Assembly: GCA_947460255.1 (NCBI GenBank)
Contig: CANHIS010000033.1
Span: forward strand, 1-32,428
Direction: 5' to 3'
Length of the DNA stretch: 32,428 nt
Source of the DNA: Bacteroidota bacterium
GTDB taxonomy: Bacteria > Bacteroidota > Bacteroidia > M30B66
The first letter of the stretch is position 1; each line of letters starts with the position of its first letter. Shown one piece after another: positions 7,676 to 15,229 of this stretch. Both the position numbers and the translations under genes were made by a program. The notes under the pieces were generated by a model. It ran no database searches. It had not been told where the DNA came from and was given only the letters and a program-made list of their open reading frames with translations.

Positions 7676-8146
7676 CACCTCCCGCCATCCAAAACACCAA
7701 ACATATGAACACCTTCCATTAGATAACTATACAAACATTAACCTAAAATACCATTAAAATATCAATACGATACTTTTGACACTTTATATAATTTAATTGC
7801 ATTTATTTGATTTAGTATTTCTTACACACGACACAATAAAATACATAAGTATATTGCCATAAACTTGATTATCAAGACATTATATTCTTAACACGTAATA
7901 AACATCCTTTCTATCTGCAAAAAAAATTTAACCAGAGTAAATCGTTCATCCTAAAACCTTGTGGCAAACTCCTTAAATCTGAGCAACGATGCTAGAAACC
8001 TATAAAATAAATGCTTAAATTTTTAAACAAAAACTACGACCGCGAAAACCGTTAGAAACAAGACGCCCATTCGATCATCTATTCTTAATCAGTTTTTGGA
8101 TACTTATCAACAGCGCAATATTTACATGAACAGGTCCTACATCATT
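7676..8146. other. AT-rich intergenic stretch between genes A and B
   Basis: Part of the 585-base gap between two minus-strand paralogues. It is very AT-rich and I find no gene, tRNA or strong hairpin. A plus-strand TACTTTTG at 7771-7778 resembles a -7 box but has no partner -33 element and no open frame after it. It may simply hold upstream regulatory sequence for gene A. Confidence 0.55.
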
Positions 8147-8183
8147 TATAAAACAAAAGCGCCCGACAAATTGCCGAGCGCTT
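8147..8183 (-). terminator. Intrinsic terminator of gene B
   Basis: The minus strand folds AAGCGCTCGGC/GTCGGGCGCTT (11 pairs with two G-U) around AATTT and continues TTTGTTTTAT. It lies 23 bases after the gene B stop. Confidence 0.85.
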
Positions 8184-8206
8184 CCTATTGTTGGGTTTAC
8201 GTAATC

Positions 8207-9907
8207 TTAGTTTTTAATCACCTTGATGCTTTGTTTTTGGCCGGCCGATTCAAGTGTCACAACATACACTCCTTTTGGAAGTTTGTCACCCGACATATTA
8301 TGCGTGTGCTTTGTGTTTCTAGGGATATTTATTGTTTCAACATGAACCATTTGTCCAACGTAATTAAACATTCGCACAGTAACTTTTTCATCCCGTGAGC
8401 CAGTTTCATACAATAGCTGGAACTGATCTTTGAATGGGTTTGGCTGAATTTGAGCCTCTGCAATTTCATCTGGAATCGAATTGTTATCAAACGGACGCAC
8501 ACGAGTTTCATTAGTACATCCATAAGAAATCACCACAAAACCATCAATATCATAGCCATCTGCAGAATTCGGGAACGCAGTTGCAGGCGATCTGTCGGTT
8601 ACTCTTAAATACTGCATTGCGTAAAGCTCATCAGTCATATCAATTTCACCATCCAAACAAACTTCACCCATTGGTTTCCATAGAATACCATCCAATGAAC
8701 CTTCAAAGTAAGCCGTTTCTTTGTATCCCTCGCAGTTTTGTTGACCAAAAGAAGTTTCTACAACTTGAATATCATTGCCTGGACGGTTAAAAATCACATA
8801 ATCAAACTTGAATACTGCGGATCCGGCAAAGCCTAAAGTCAGGAAGTTGATTCCTAAATCATTGTTTTGTGGAACTCCTAGTGCCGCTTCAGGATTGGTT
8901 CTGGATGAATGAATAGCAGTTCCGTTTTTACGGGTTCCTTGAATGTATTCAACAACCTCTTGTGCAGATCCAGCTACCAAACCATCGTCGGCAGTAACAC
9001 TTGCTGTTCCATTGAGACATTCTACGCCATCAACATCGTAACCATCAGCAACGCTATTGTTAAATGGATGTTCAACTGGACTTACATCTTTTAGCTTGAT
9101 GAATCGAGCCCAAGAAAAAGAACCTAAATCGAAGGTGGCATCTTGACATTTTTCACCTAGATAAATGAAATGACAGCCATCCTGCGAAGCATAAGCTTGA
9201 ATCTTTTCAGGATATCTGTTGCAGCCAAGATTACCAAATGTGCTTTCGGTTACTTTGATATCGTCGCCCGATCCATTTGCGATTGGCTGAGCGAATTTCA
9301 AAACAATTTCACCACCAAATCCCAACGATACAAAATTCAAGGCATCATCGTTTTCAGGTGCTCCAAGTGCTTTAGATGGGTCTCTTCGCTCCTCTACGAC
9401 AAATGAGCCATCGTTACGTTTCTTTGGATCATAGCTAACTACTTCTGAAACGTAACAACCTCCACCTCCGCAAGAAGCTCCTGATGAAGCCTTTACAGAC
9501 TGTTGCCATGCTGAATTTTCATCCTGCCAGCGAATCCGTACAGTATTCGGACCTGGAATGGTGTTGGAATAAAAGAAGTTTTCGCCTTTGTGGGCGATTA
9601 TGAGACCAGTTTGAAAATATGGATACAAATCCCATTCAATTGGCACATCGAATTCGTTCGGATTCACCACACGCCAGCGTCTGCTCACATTGGGATTTTC
9701 CGAACACATCGAAGTTAATGTTAATGGCTGAACAGACTCTCCGTCTTCAACCAGATTGGCTCGAGATTCACCGGAAGTAAAGAAATTCAGGTAAACCATC
9801 GACCCTACAACTACTGCCAATAACATTCCCGCGCTTCCTACTAAAAGGCGTTGTCGGAGAGAGGTTTTAACGGTTGTTTTGTTTCTGAGTGTAGTTCTTT
9901 TTTTCAT
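8207..9907 (-). CDS. Secreted two-module protein with N-domain and T9SS sorting domain (paralogue B)
   Basis: 566 residues. The N-terminus is unusual for a secreted protein: about 20 strongly basic residues (MKKRTTLRNKTTVKTSLRQR) precede a hydrophobic segment (about 21-43), so it may be a long signal peptide or a membrane anchor. Residues 62-146 form an N-domain (LTLTSMCSENPNVSRRWRV, then IPGPNTVRIRW and KASSGASC) shared with gene C. Module alpha is at 154-300 and module beta at 317-464, each with an NFVSLGFGG-like strand and a DGYDVDG/DGYDIDG loop. The T9SS tail (about 484-566) has IQPNPFKDQFQLLY and LPKGVYVVTLES. Conserved cysteines (TFGNLGCNRYPE, SQDGCHF, GEKCQD) may form disulfides outside the cell. 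Function is unknown; adhesion or glycan binding is only a guess. Confidence 0.83.
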   Translation of the reverse strand: MKKRTTLRNKTTVKTSLRQRLLVGSAGMLLAVVVGSMVYLNFFTSGESRANLVEDGESVQPLTLTSMCSENPNVSRRWRVVNPNEFDVPIEWDLYPYFQTGLIIAHKGENFFYSNTIPGPNTVRIRWQDENSAWQQSVKASSGASCGGGGCYVSEVVSYDPKKRNDGSFVVEERRDPSKALGAPENDDALNFVSLGFGGEIVLKFAQPIANGSGDDIKVTESTFGNLGCNRYPEKIQAYASQDGCHFIYLGEKCQDATFDLGSFSWARFIKLKDVSPVEHPFNNSVADGYDVDGVECLNGTASVTADDGLVAGSAQEVVEYIQGTRKNGTAIHSSRTNPEAALGVPQNNDLGINFLTLGFAGSAVFKFDYVIFNRPGNDIQVVETSFGQQNCEGYKETAYFEGSLDGILWKPMGEVCLDGEIDMTDELYAMQYLRVTDRSPATAFPNSADGYDIDGFVVISYGCTNETRVRPFDNNSIPDEIAEAQIQPNPFKDQFQLLYETGSRDEKVTVRMFNYVGQMVHVETINIPRNTKHTHNMSGDKLPKGVYVVTLESAGQKQSIKVIKN

Positions 9908-10090
9908 CTGGCACTTATTTATGCTTGTGCATTACAAAACATCAGACGAATACTATGAATTAGTGTTTCATTGAAGCAATAGGCGTTGAAGTAAGTTTTT
10001 CTGTGGTCTCTATCAAAATTCAACCAATCGCCTAGTGCATCAGCGATTTGAAAAAATGAACAATTGAAACCTACATGTAAGAACTACCTG

Positions 10091-10132
10091 AAAAAAGTTA
10101 GCCCCGCCCCGAAAAATCGGAGCGGGGCTAAC
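10091..10132 (-). terminator. Intrinsic terminator of gene C
   Basis: An 11-bp GC-rich stem GTTAGCCCCGC/GCGGGGCTAAC, extended by an inner CCGA/TCGG, is followed on the minus strand by six T residues. It lies 22 bases after the gene C stop. Confidence 0.9.
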
Positions 10133-10154
10133 CAAGATGCATTTAAGAATAAGC

Positions 10155-12332
10155 TTATTGCTTAACTACTTTCAAAACTTCTTTCGTTGAATTCGTTTCA
10201 ACAGAGATGAAGTAAACGCCTCTTGAAAGGTCAGATACATTCATTGAATGTTGAACTGAAGAAGATGCTGAAACATTTAAACGCTCAGAAGAAATCAATT
10301 TCCCAAGGTAGTTTGTAACTGTTACTGTTGCAGAATTGTCTTGATCTCCAGTAGAGATTACTAGGTTCAAGTTATCGCTGAATGGGTTAGGATAAACTTC
10401 TGCAGTTGTAATTTCATTTGCAGTTGTTATGTTGTCAGCCCAACGAGCAGTTGTGTTTGAAGCTGTTCCACAAGAATTGTTAATTACTACAACACCATCA
10501 ACATCATAAGCATCTGCTGAACCAGAGAAAGAAGTTAAAGCAGAACGGTCAGTGATGCGAACATATTGAATAGTTCCAGCTGCAGCGATGTCTACTTGAC
10601 CATCTTGGCAAATTGTTCCAAGGCTAACCCAATTTTCTCCATCAAGAGAACCTTCGATTTCAGCTGTTTCAGGGTAAGAATTGCAAGCAGGATTGCCGTA
10701 TGAAGTTTCAACTACCTGAAGATCATTCGCAGAAGGAGTGTCAAAAATCACATGCTTGAATTTAAGAACGATGCTACCACCAAATCCAAGTGCTACAAAG
10801 TTTACATTGTTAGTACCTTCTGGAAGACCTAGAGCATTTGCAGAATTTGCACGTGCAGCTGGTACAGCAGTTCCGTTTTTACGAGTACCTGCATTGTATG
10901 AAATCACTTCATTTGCACCAACAACAGCTGGATCAAGAACTGGATTTGCTTCGTAACCATTTAAACACATAATTCCATCAACATCGTAAGCATCTCCGTT
11001 TGGAGTTCCTTGATAAGCAGCATTTAATGGACTAACATCTACTAATTTGATGTATTGAGCCCAAGCAAGCATTCCAAGATCGAAATCTGTGTCTTGGCAA
11101 CCTTCTCCAAGGTAAACGAAGTTACAACCATCTTGAGAAGCAAATGCACGGATAGTTTCTGGGAAACGGTTACAACCGATGTTTCCAAATGTGCTTTCTA
11201 CAACACGAACATCATTGCCTTCGCCATTCTTAATTGGGCTACCGAATTTCAAAGTGATTTGACCACCAAAACCAAGAGATACGAAGTTTTCTGTATCGTT
11301 TGCTTCTGGAGCGCCTAAAGCTTTTGTAGGGATTGAACGTCCAGCATCAACTGGAGAAATACCATCGTATTTATTTCCTTGTGTGAAGCTGATTACTTGT
11401 TCAGCGTAACAAGTAGTTGGCAATTCAGGACAAACTTCAATTAGGCTAAGATCATCCAAGCCAAAGTCATTTCCTGTTTTAGATAGGTTAGCATCAACGA
11501 TTCTCAATTCGATTGAACCTGTTGAAGAAGCAGTGAATGTTGAAGCAAACTCTGTCCAAGAAGTAAGGCCTTCAGGTGAGAATGTACCCAACAATTCAGC
11601 TCCAGCATATACACGAAGCACAGCAGGAGACACAGCAAATGTATTTTGAGCATATGCTTTGAAAGCGTAATTCTTTCCAGCTACAACATTCACATTCTGA
11701 CTCCAAACAGTAAGCGTTGAAAGTGTGTTACCGTTAACCATCATGTAGTTACCAGAACGGCCAGTTCCTACCAATTGAGGATGGTAAGTAGCAACGTTTG
11801 GACCAACACCATAAGTGTTCTCTAATACCAATTCGTTGTTCGCAGCTCCATCAACTTTGTAAGTGTAACCTGAAGTGAATCCTGTGTTTCCACCTTCGAA
11901 ATTACCATTTACGATTAATTCTGTCCCGCAAGGAACTACTGGAGGAGGCGTTGAACACTGCGCTCCACCTGAAGCTTTTACTTTAGAGTATTGTGCACCT
12001 TCAACTGTCCAAAAAATACGGGTTGTATTTGGTGAACCAGGAACAGTAACAGTTTCGAAGAAGCTATCACCAGGCTGTGCAACACCAGATCCATTTTGAC
12101 CTGCGTTGTAAACATCCCAAGTGTAACTAACTGGTGCGTTTGTGAAATTTCTCACTCTCCATACGCGCGTAGCTGCTGGATCATTCGAACACATTGATGT
12201 TAAATTTAAATAGCCTGATGGAGCCACTTCATTTAGAGTTTGCTGAAATGCATTTGCATTTGAGCTCTCAACATTTCCGAAATTCAAAGTAGCGAAGAGC
12301 GCTATTCCGGTAATTGTAAAAAGGTTTTTCAT
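10155..12332 (-). CDS. Secreted multi-domain protein with T9SS sorting domain (paralogue C)
   Basis: 725 residues. A signal peptide (1-28, ending ESSNANA) is followed by an N-domain (40-126, LNLTSMCSNDPAATRVWRV) shared with B. Next is a G-domain (135-301: CGTELIVNGNFEGGNTGF, WSQNVNVVAGKNYAF, NDFGLDDLSL) that resembles galactose-binding/CBM-like jelly rolls and is shared with D. Module alpha is at 311-459 and module beta at 475-621. The T9SS tail (645-725) has VYPNPFSDNLNLVI and ends VETNSTKEVLKVVKQ. N and G are separated by a short proline-rich linker (STPPPVVPC). The last ~60 residues are nearly the same as in D, indicating recent common origin or exchange. A carbohydrate-binding or matrix role is plausible from the G-domain but unproven. 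Confidence 0.85.
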   Translation of the reverse strand: MKNLFTITGIALFATLNFGNVESSNANAFQQTLNEVAPSGYLNLTSMCSNDPAATRVWRVRNFTNAPVSYTWDVYNAGQNGSGVAQPGDSFFETVTVPGSPNTTRIFWTVEGAQYSKVKASGGAQCSTPPPVVPCGTELIVNGNFEGGNTGFTSGYTYKVDGAANNELVLENTYGVGPNVATYHPQLVGTGRSGNYMMVNGNTLSTLTVWSQNVNVVAGKNYAFKAYAQNTFAVSPAVLRVYAGAELLGTFSPEGLTSWTEFASTFTASSTGSIELRIVDANLSKTGNDFGLDDLSLIEVCPELPTTCYAEQVISFTQGNKYDGISPVDAGRSIPTKALGAPEANDTENFVSLGFGGQITLKFGSPIKNGEGNDVRVVESTFGNIGCNRFPETIRAFASQDGCNFVYLGEGCQDTDFDLGMLAWAQYIKLVDVSPLNAAYQGTPNGDAYDVDGIMCLNGYEANPVLDPAVVGANEVISYNAGTRKNGTAVPAARANSANALGLPEGTNNVNFVALGFGGSIVLKFKHVIFDTPSANDLQVVETSYGNPACNSYPETAEIEGSLDGENWVSLGTICQDGQVDIAAAGTIQYVRITDRSALTSFSGSADAYDVDGVVVINNSCGTASNTTARWADNITTANEITTAEVYPNPFSDNLNLVISTGDQDNSATVTVTNYLGKLISSERLNVSASSSVQHSMNVSDLSRGVYFISVETNSTKEVLKVVKQ

Positions 12333-12386
12333 TTAAAAGAAGTTAGGTTATGTATTCCCCTAAACGCATTTATTGTTTAGAGGTTA

Positions 12387-12394
12387 CAAATGTA
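12387..12394 (-). promoter_or_regulatory. Candidate -7 element of gene C
   Basis: The minus strand reads TACATTTG, an exact TAnnTTTG match, 54 bases before the ATG. The -33 region is weak. A 6-bp hairpin (CTAAAC/GTTTAG, 12360-12380) lies in the predicted 5' leader. Confidence 0.45.
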
Positions 12395-12545
12395 AGATAT
12401 TATCCATTAATAAAAACACAGCAACCTAATTAATAGCGATTTACGATGCACAAATCATTCATTTACAAAGCTATTCTGATGTAATGTTTTAATAAATAAG
12501 GCTAAACACCTATAGAATTTTACCGTGATTGAACAATAATCTTAC

Positions 12546-12581
12546 AAAAAAAAACGGCTGCCGTTTTGGGGCAACCGTTTT
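12546..12581 (-). terminator. Intrinsic terminator of gene D
   Basis: The minus strand folds AAAACGGTTGCC/GGCAGCCGTTTT (12 pairs, one G-U) around a 7-base loop and is followed by a run of T residues. It lies 18 bases after the gene D stop. Confidence 0.88.
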
Positions 12582-12599
12582 AAACAAAATAACTGTAGC

Positions 12600-14933
12600 T
12601 TATTGCTTAACTACTTTAATCACTTCTTTAGTAGAGTTAGTTTCTACAGAGATGAAATAAACACCGCTCTTGAAAGCAGACATGTTGATCATGTGATTTA
12701 CAGTTGAAGAAGACGCAACATTTAATTTTTCAACAGAAACTTGTTGACCAAGGTAATTGCTAACAACGATTGTTGCAGTGTTGTCTTGATCGCCAGTTCC
12801 GATTACCAAATTGATTTCGTTTTGGAATGGGTTAGGGAATACATCGATTGAAGTAACTTCATCAGGTGTATTTACATTGTCACCGAAACGAGTATCATTA
12901 TCGTTTGAACAATCTTGGTTGATAACAACAACACCATCTACATCGTAACCATCAGCTGATCCATTGAAAGAAGAAGCAGGAGTGCGGTCAGTGATACGGA
13001 TGTATTGGATAGTTCCAGCAGCATTGATGTCAATTTCGCCATCAAGACAAATTGTGTTCAAGCTAATCCAGTTGATACCGTCTAATGAACCTTCAACTTC
13101 AGCAGTTTCTGGGTAAGAAGCACATGAAGGATTGTTAAAAGTTGTTTCAGTTACACGAAGATCGTTTGCTGCTGGGTTGTCAAAAATCACGAATGGAAAT
13201 TTAATTGTTAATTGACCACCGAATCCAAGTGATACGAAGTTTATCACATCTGTTCCTTGTGGAGCACCAAGAGCGTTAGCTGGATTTGTACGAGCAGGTG
13301 TTACAGGCGTTCCGTTTTTACGTGGGCCTGCAGTGTATGAAATTACTTCTGATGCTCCTGCTGGAACTTCAGCAAGAACTGGGTTCTCTTCGTAACCATT
13401 CAAACAAAGGATACCGTCTAAATCGTATGCATCAGCAACTGGAGTTCCTTGGTAAGCACCGTCAACTGGACTAACATCTACAATTTTAATGTATTGAGCC
13501 CATCCAAGTGAACCTAAATCGAAGTCAGTATCTTGACAACCTTCGCCAAGGAATACGAAATTACAACCATCTTGAGAAGCAAACACATTGATTGTTTCTG
13601 GGTAACGGTTACAACCGATTCCTCCGAAAGTAGTTTCTACAACGCGAACATCGTTACCATCGCCATTTTTAATTGGGCTACCGAATTTCAAAGTGATATC
13701 GCCACCGAAACCTAGAGATACGAAGTTTTCAGTATCAGTTCCTTCTGGCATACCTAAAGCCTTCGCAGGATTAGAACGACCTACAGAAACGAAAGAACCA
13801 TCATTCTGCTTCTTTTGGTTAAAAGAAACAACTTCCATTGCGTAGCAGTTGTTAATCAAGTCACCAGTGTAAGCGCCATTCAAACATTCTACAGCATCAA
13901 CATCATAACCATCAGCAACTTGGCTATTACCAGCAGATGCAGCAGGAGTAGAATCAGTAATTTTAACGAATTGGATATAATCCATTCCATCAGGAATTGA
14001 CACTGAACCAGTTTGAGCGATTTCTCCTACTGGAACATAACCAAGACCATCTTGAGAAACTTCGATGAATGCACGTTCTCCGTTAACACTTGCAGATGAT
14101 TCCCAGATTTTAACATCTGCGCCATCACCATTTGCAATTGGAACTTCGAATTCAACTACAACATTTCCACCAAGACCAAGTGAAAAGAAATTTTGAACTG
14201 GAGCGTAGATTGCTGGATTCTGACCGTTTGGTGCACCAAGTGTATTTTCCGGGTTCGAACGCTCAGCATTAACTGGAGTTCCTAAACGGGTAAGACCTTG
14301 TGAGAAAGAAAACACACCTGTTGCGAAACAACCTGCTGGAGTTTCGTCACAAACTTGTGTAAAGCTAACATCATCAATTCCGAAATCGTTGCTTGCAGCT
14401 GCAAGGTTTGCATTCACAATCGACAATGTGATTGTTCCAGTAGCTGTTGCAGTGTAAACTCCTGTAACTTCATTCCAACCAGCTGCTACTGGTGAAAATG
14501 TTGCAAGAAGTTCAGTTCCAACAGAAAAACGAAGAATTGCTTGATTGCCACCAGCCAAACGCTGAGCAAAAGCTGAGAAGTTATACGTTTTACCAGCAAC
14601 TACATTTACATCTTGAGACCATGCAGTCTTGATGCTTCCTGTGTTACCGTTCACCATTAGAAATTTGCCTGAACGACCAACTCCTGTAATACTTGGATGA
14701 TAAGCAGAAACATTCACATCAACACCAAAAGTGTTTTCAGGAATCATTTCTCCGTTACCCGGACCATCATTTACAAATGTATAACCTGAAGAAAAGCCAT
14801 TAAAGCCTGCTTCAAAATCGCCATTTGCGATAAGATTGCTTCCGCAAGGCTGAGCTTGGGAAACAGCGTTGGCTATATTCAGCACAGAAAAAAGTGCGAG
14901 GCCAGCGATTTTAATAGAGTTTTTGTTTTTCAT
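12600..14933 (-). CDS. Secreted three-module protein with T9SS sorting domain (paralogue D)
   Basis: 777 residues, the largest of the array. The signal peptide (1-27) ends NAVSQA. The G-domain (30-195) starts CGSNLIANGDFEAGFNGF and ends NDFGIDDVSFTQVC, parallel to gene C. Three modules follow with a regular ~160-residue period: an extra, divergent module (206-353) lacking the paired cysteines, module alpha (366-513) and module beta (528-675). The T9SS tail (697-777) has VFPNPFQNEINLVI and ends VETNSTKEVIKVVKQ. Every module ends in a D-G/A-Y-D-x-D-G/A loop that looks suited to calcium binding. Unlike C there is no N-domain. The product should be surface-attached or released; no enzymatic motif is visible. 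Confidence 0.85.
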   Translation of the reverse strand: MKNKNSIKIAGLALFSVLNIANAVSQAQPCGSNLIANGDFEAGFNGFSSGYTFVNDGPGNGEMIPENTFGVDVNVSAYHPSITGVGRSGKFLMVNGNTGSIKTAWSQDVNVVAGKTYNFSAFAQRLAGGNQAILRFSVGTELLATFSPVAAGWNEVTGVYTATATGTITLSIVNANLAAASNDFGIDDVSFTQVCDETPAGCFATGVFSFSQGLTRLGTPVNAERSNPENTLGAPNGQNPAIYAPVQNFFSLGLGGNVVVEFEVPIANGDGADVKIWESSASVNGERAFIEVSQDGLGYVPVGEIAQTGSVSIPDGMDYIQFVKITDSTPAASAGNSQVADGYDVDAVECLNGAYTGDLINNCYAMEVVSFNQKKQNDGSFVSVGRSNPAKALGMPEGTDTENFVSLGFGGDITLKFGSPIKNGDGNDVRVVETTFGGIGCNRYPETINVFASQDGCNFVFLGEGCQDTDFDLGSLGWAQYIKIVDVSPVDGAYQGTPVADAYDLDGILCLNGYEENPVLAEVPAGASEVISYTAGPRKNGTPVTPARTNPANALGAPQGTDVINFVSLGFGGQLTIKFPFVIFDNPAANDLRVTETTFNNPSCASYPETAEVEGSLDGINWISLNTICLDGEIDINAAGTIQYIRITDRTPASSFNGSADGYDVDGVVVINQDCSNDNDTRFGDNVNTPDEVTSIDVFPNPFQNEINLVIGTGDQDNTATIVVSNYLGQQVSVEKLNVASSSTVNHMINMSAFKSGVYFISVETNSTKEVIKVVKQ

Positions 14934-15229
14934 AATTGTTAGGTTCAGTTTTGGATTCTATTACGTCTGCAATCTACAATCTGTTACATATGACAGAAAC
15001 AAAATTTATTTGTGGTGCTTGTAGATTTATAATCAGCACATTAAATTAAAATTGTTTCCTCTTTTGTGTCGAAATTGAAGATTGGTTTTATAAAGAACTT
15101 ATGCAAAAGTATGTAAACATTTACGATAATATCCAAATTCTTACATCAAAAAATGTATGCAAAAGAAATAAGCCTTGATAATCAATTATTTAGATTAATC
15201 ATCGAGACGTATTTTCTTCAATCATTCAT

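Larger units (their letters stand above)
6134..14933 (-). repeat. Array of four paralogous genes carrying nine copies of one ~148-residue module
   Basis: Genes A-D are consecutive, same-strand relatives. The module has the skeleton: A-L-G-x-P, N-F-V-S-L-G-F-G-G, a K-F strand, N-D-x-x-V-x-E-T/S-T/S-F/Y-G, Y-P-E, S-x-D-G, C-x-D, Y-I-K/R-x-x-D, and D-G-Y-D-V-D-G. Copy numbers are 2, 2, 2 and 3. The last two modules before the sorting tail are always one alpha type (SQDGC, GxxCQD, ECLNG) and one beta type (KNGT, VIF, EGSLDG, TDRS). The protein-level repeats are imperfect; I see no long exact DNA repeat. Confidence 0.85.

Noticed and set aside
8096-8398. Plus-strand open frame of 100 codons
   Set aside because: It is mostly antisense to the 3' end of gene B and runs through its terminator; no signal of a real protein.
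10738-14000. Several plus-strand open frames of 60-90 codons within genes C and D
   Set aside because: All are antisense to clear coding sequence and recur at equivalent positions of the repeated module, as expected for shadow frames.
6134-14933. Possibility that the repeat-rich array is a CRISPR or transposon region
   Set aside because: The repeats are protein-level modules in frame within full-length genes; no short regular DNA repeats, inverted ends or transposase are present.
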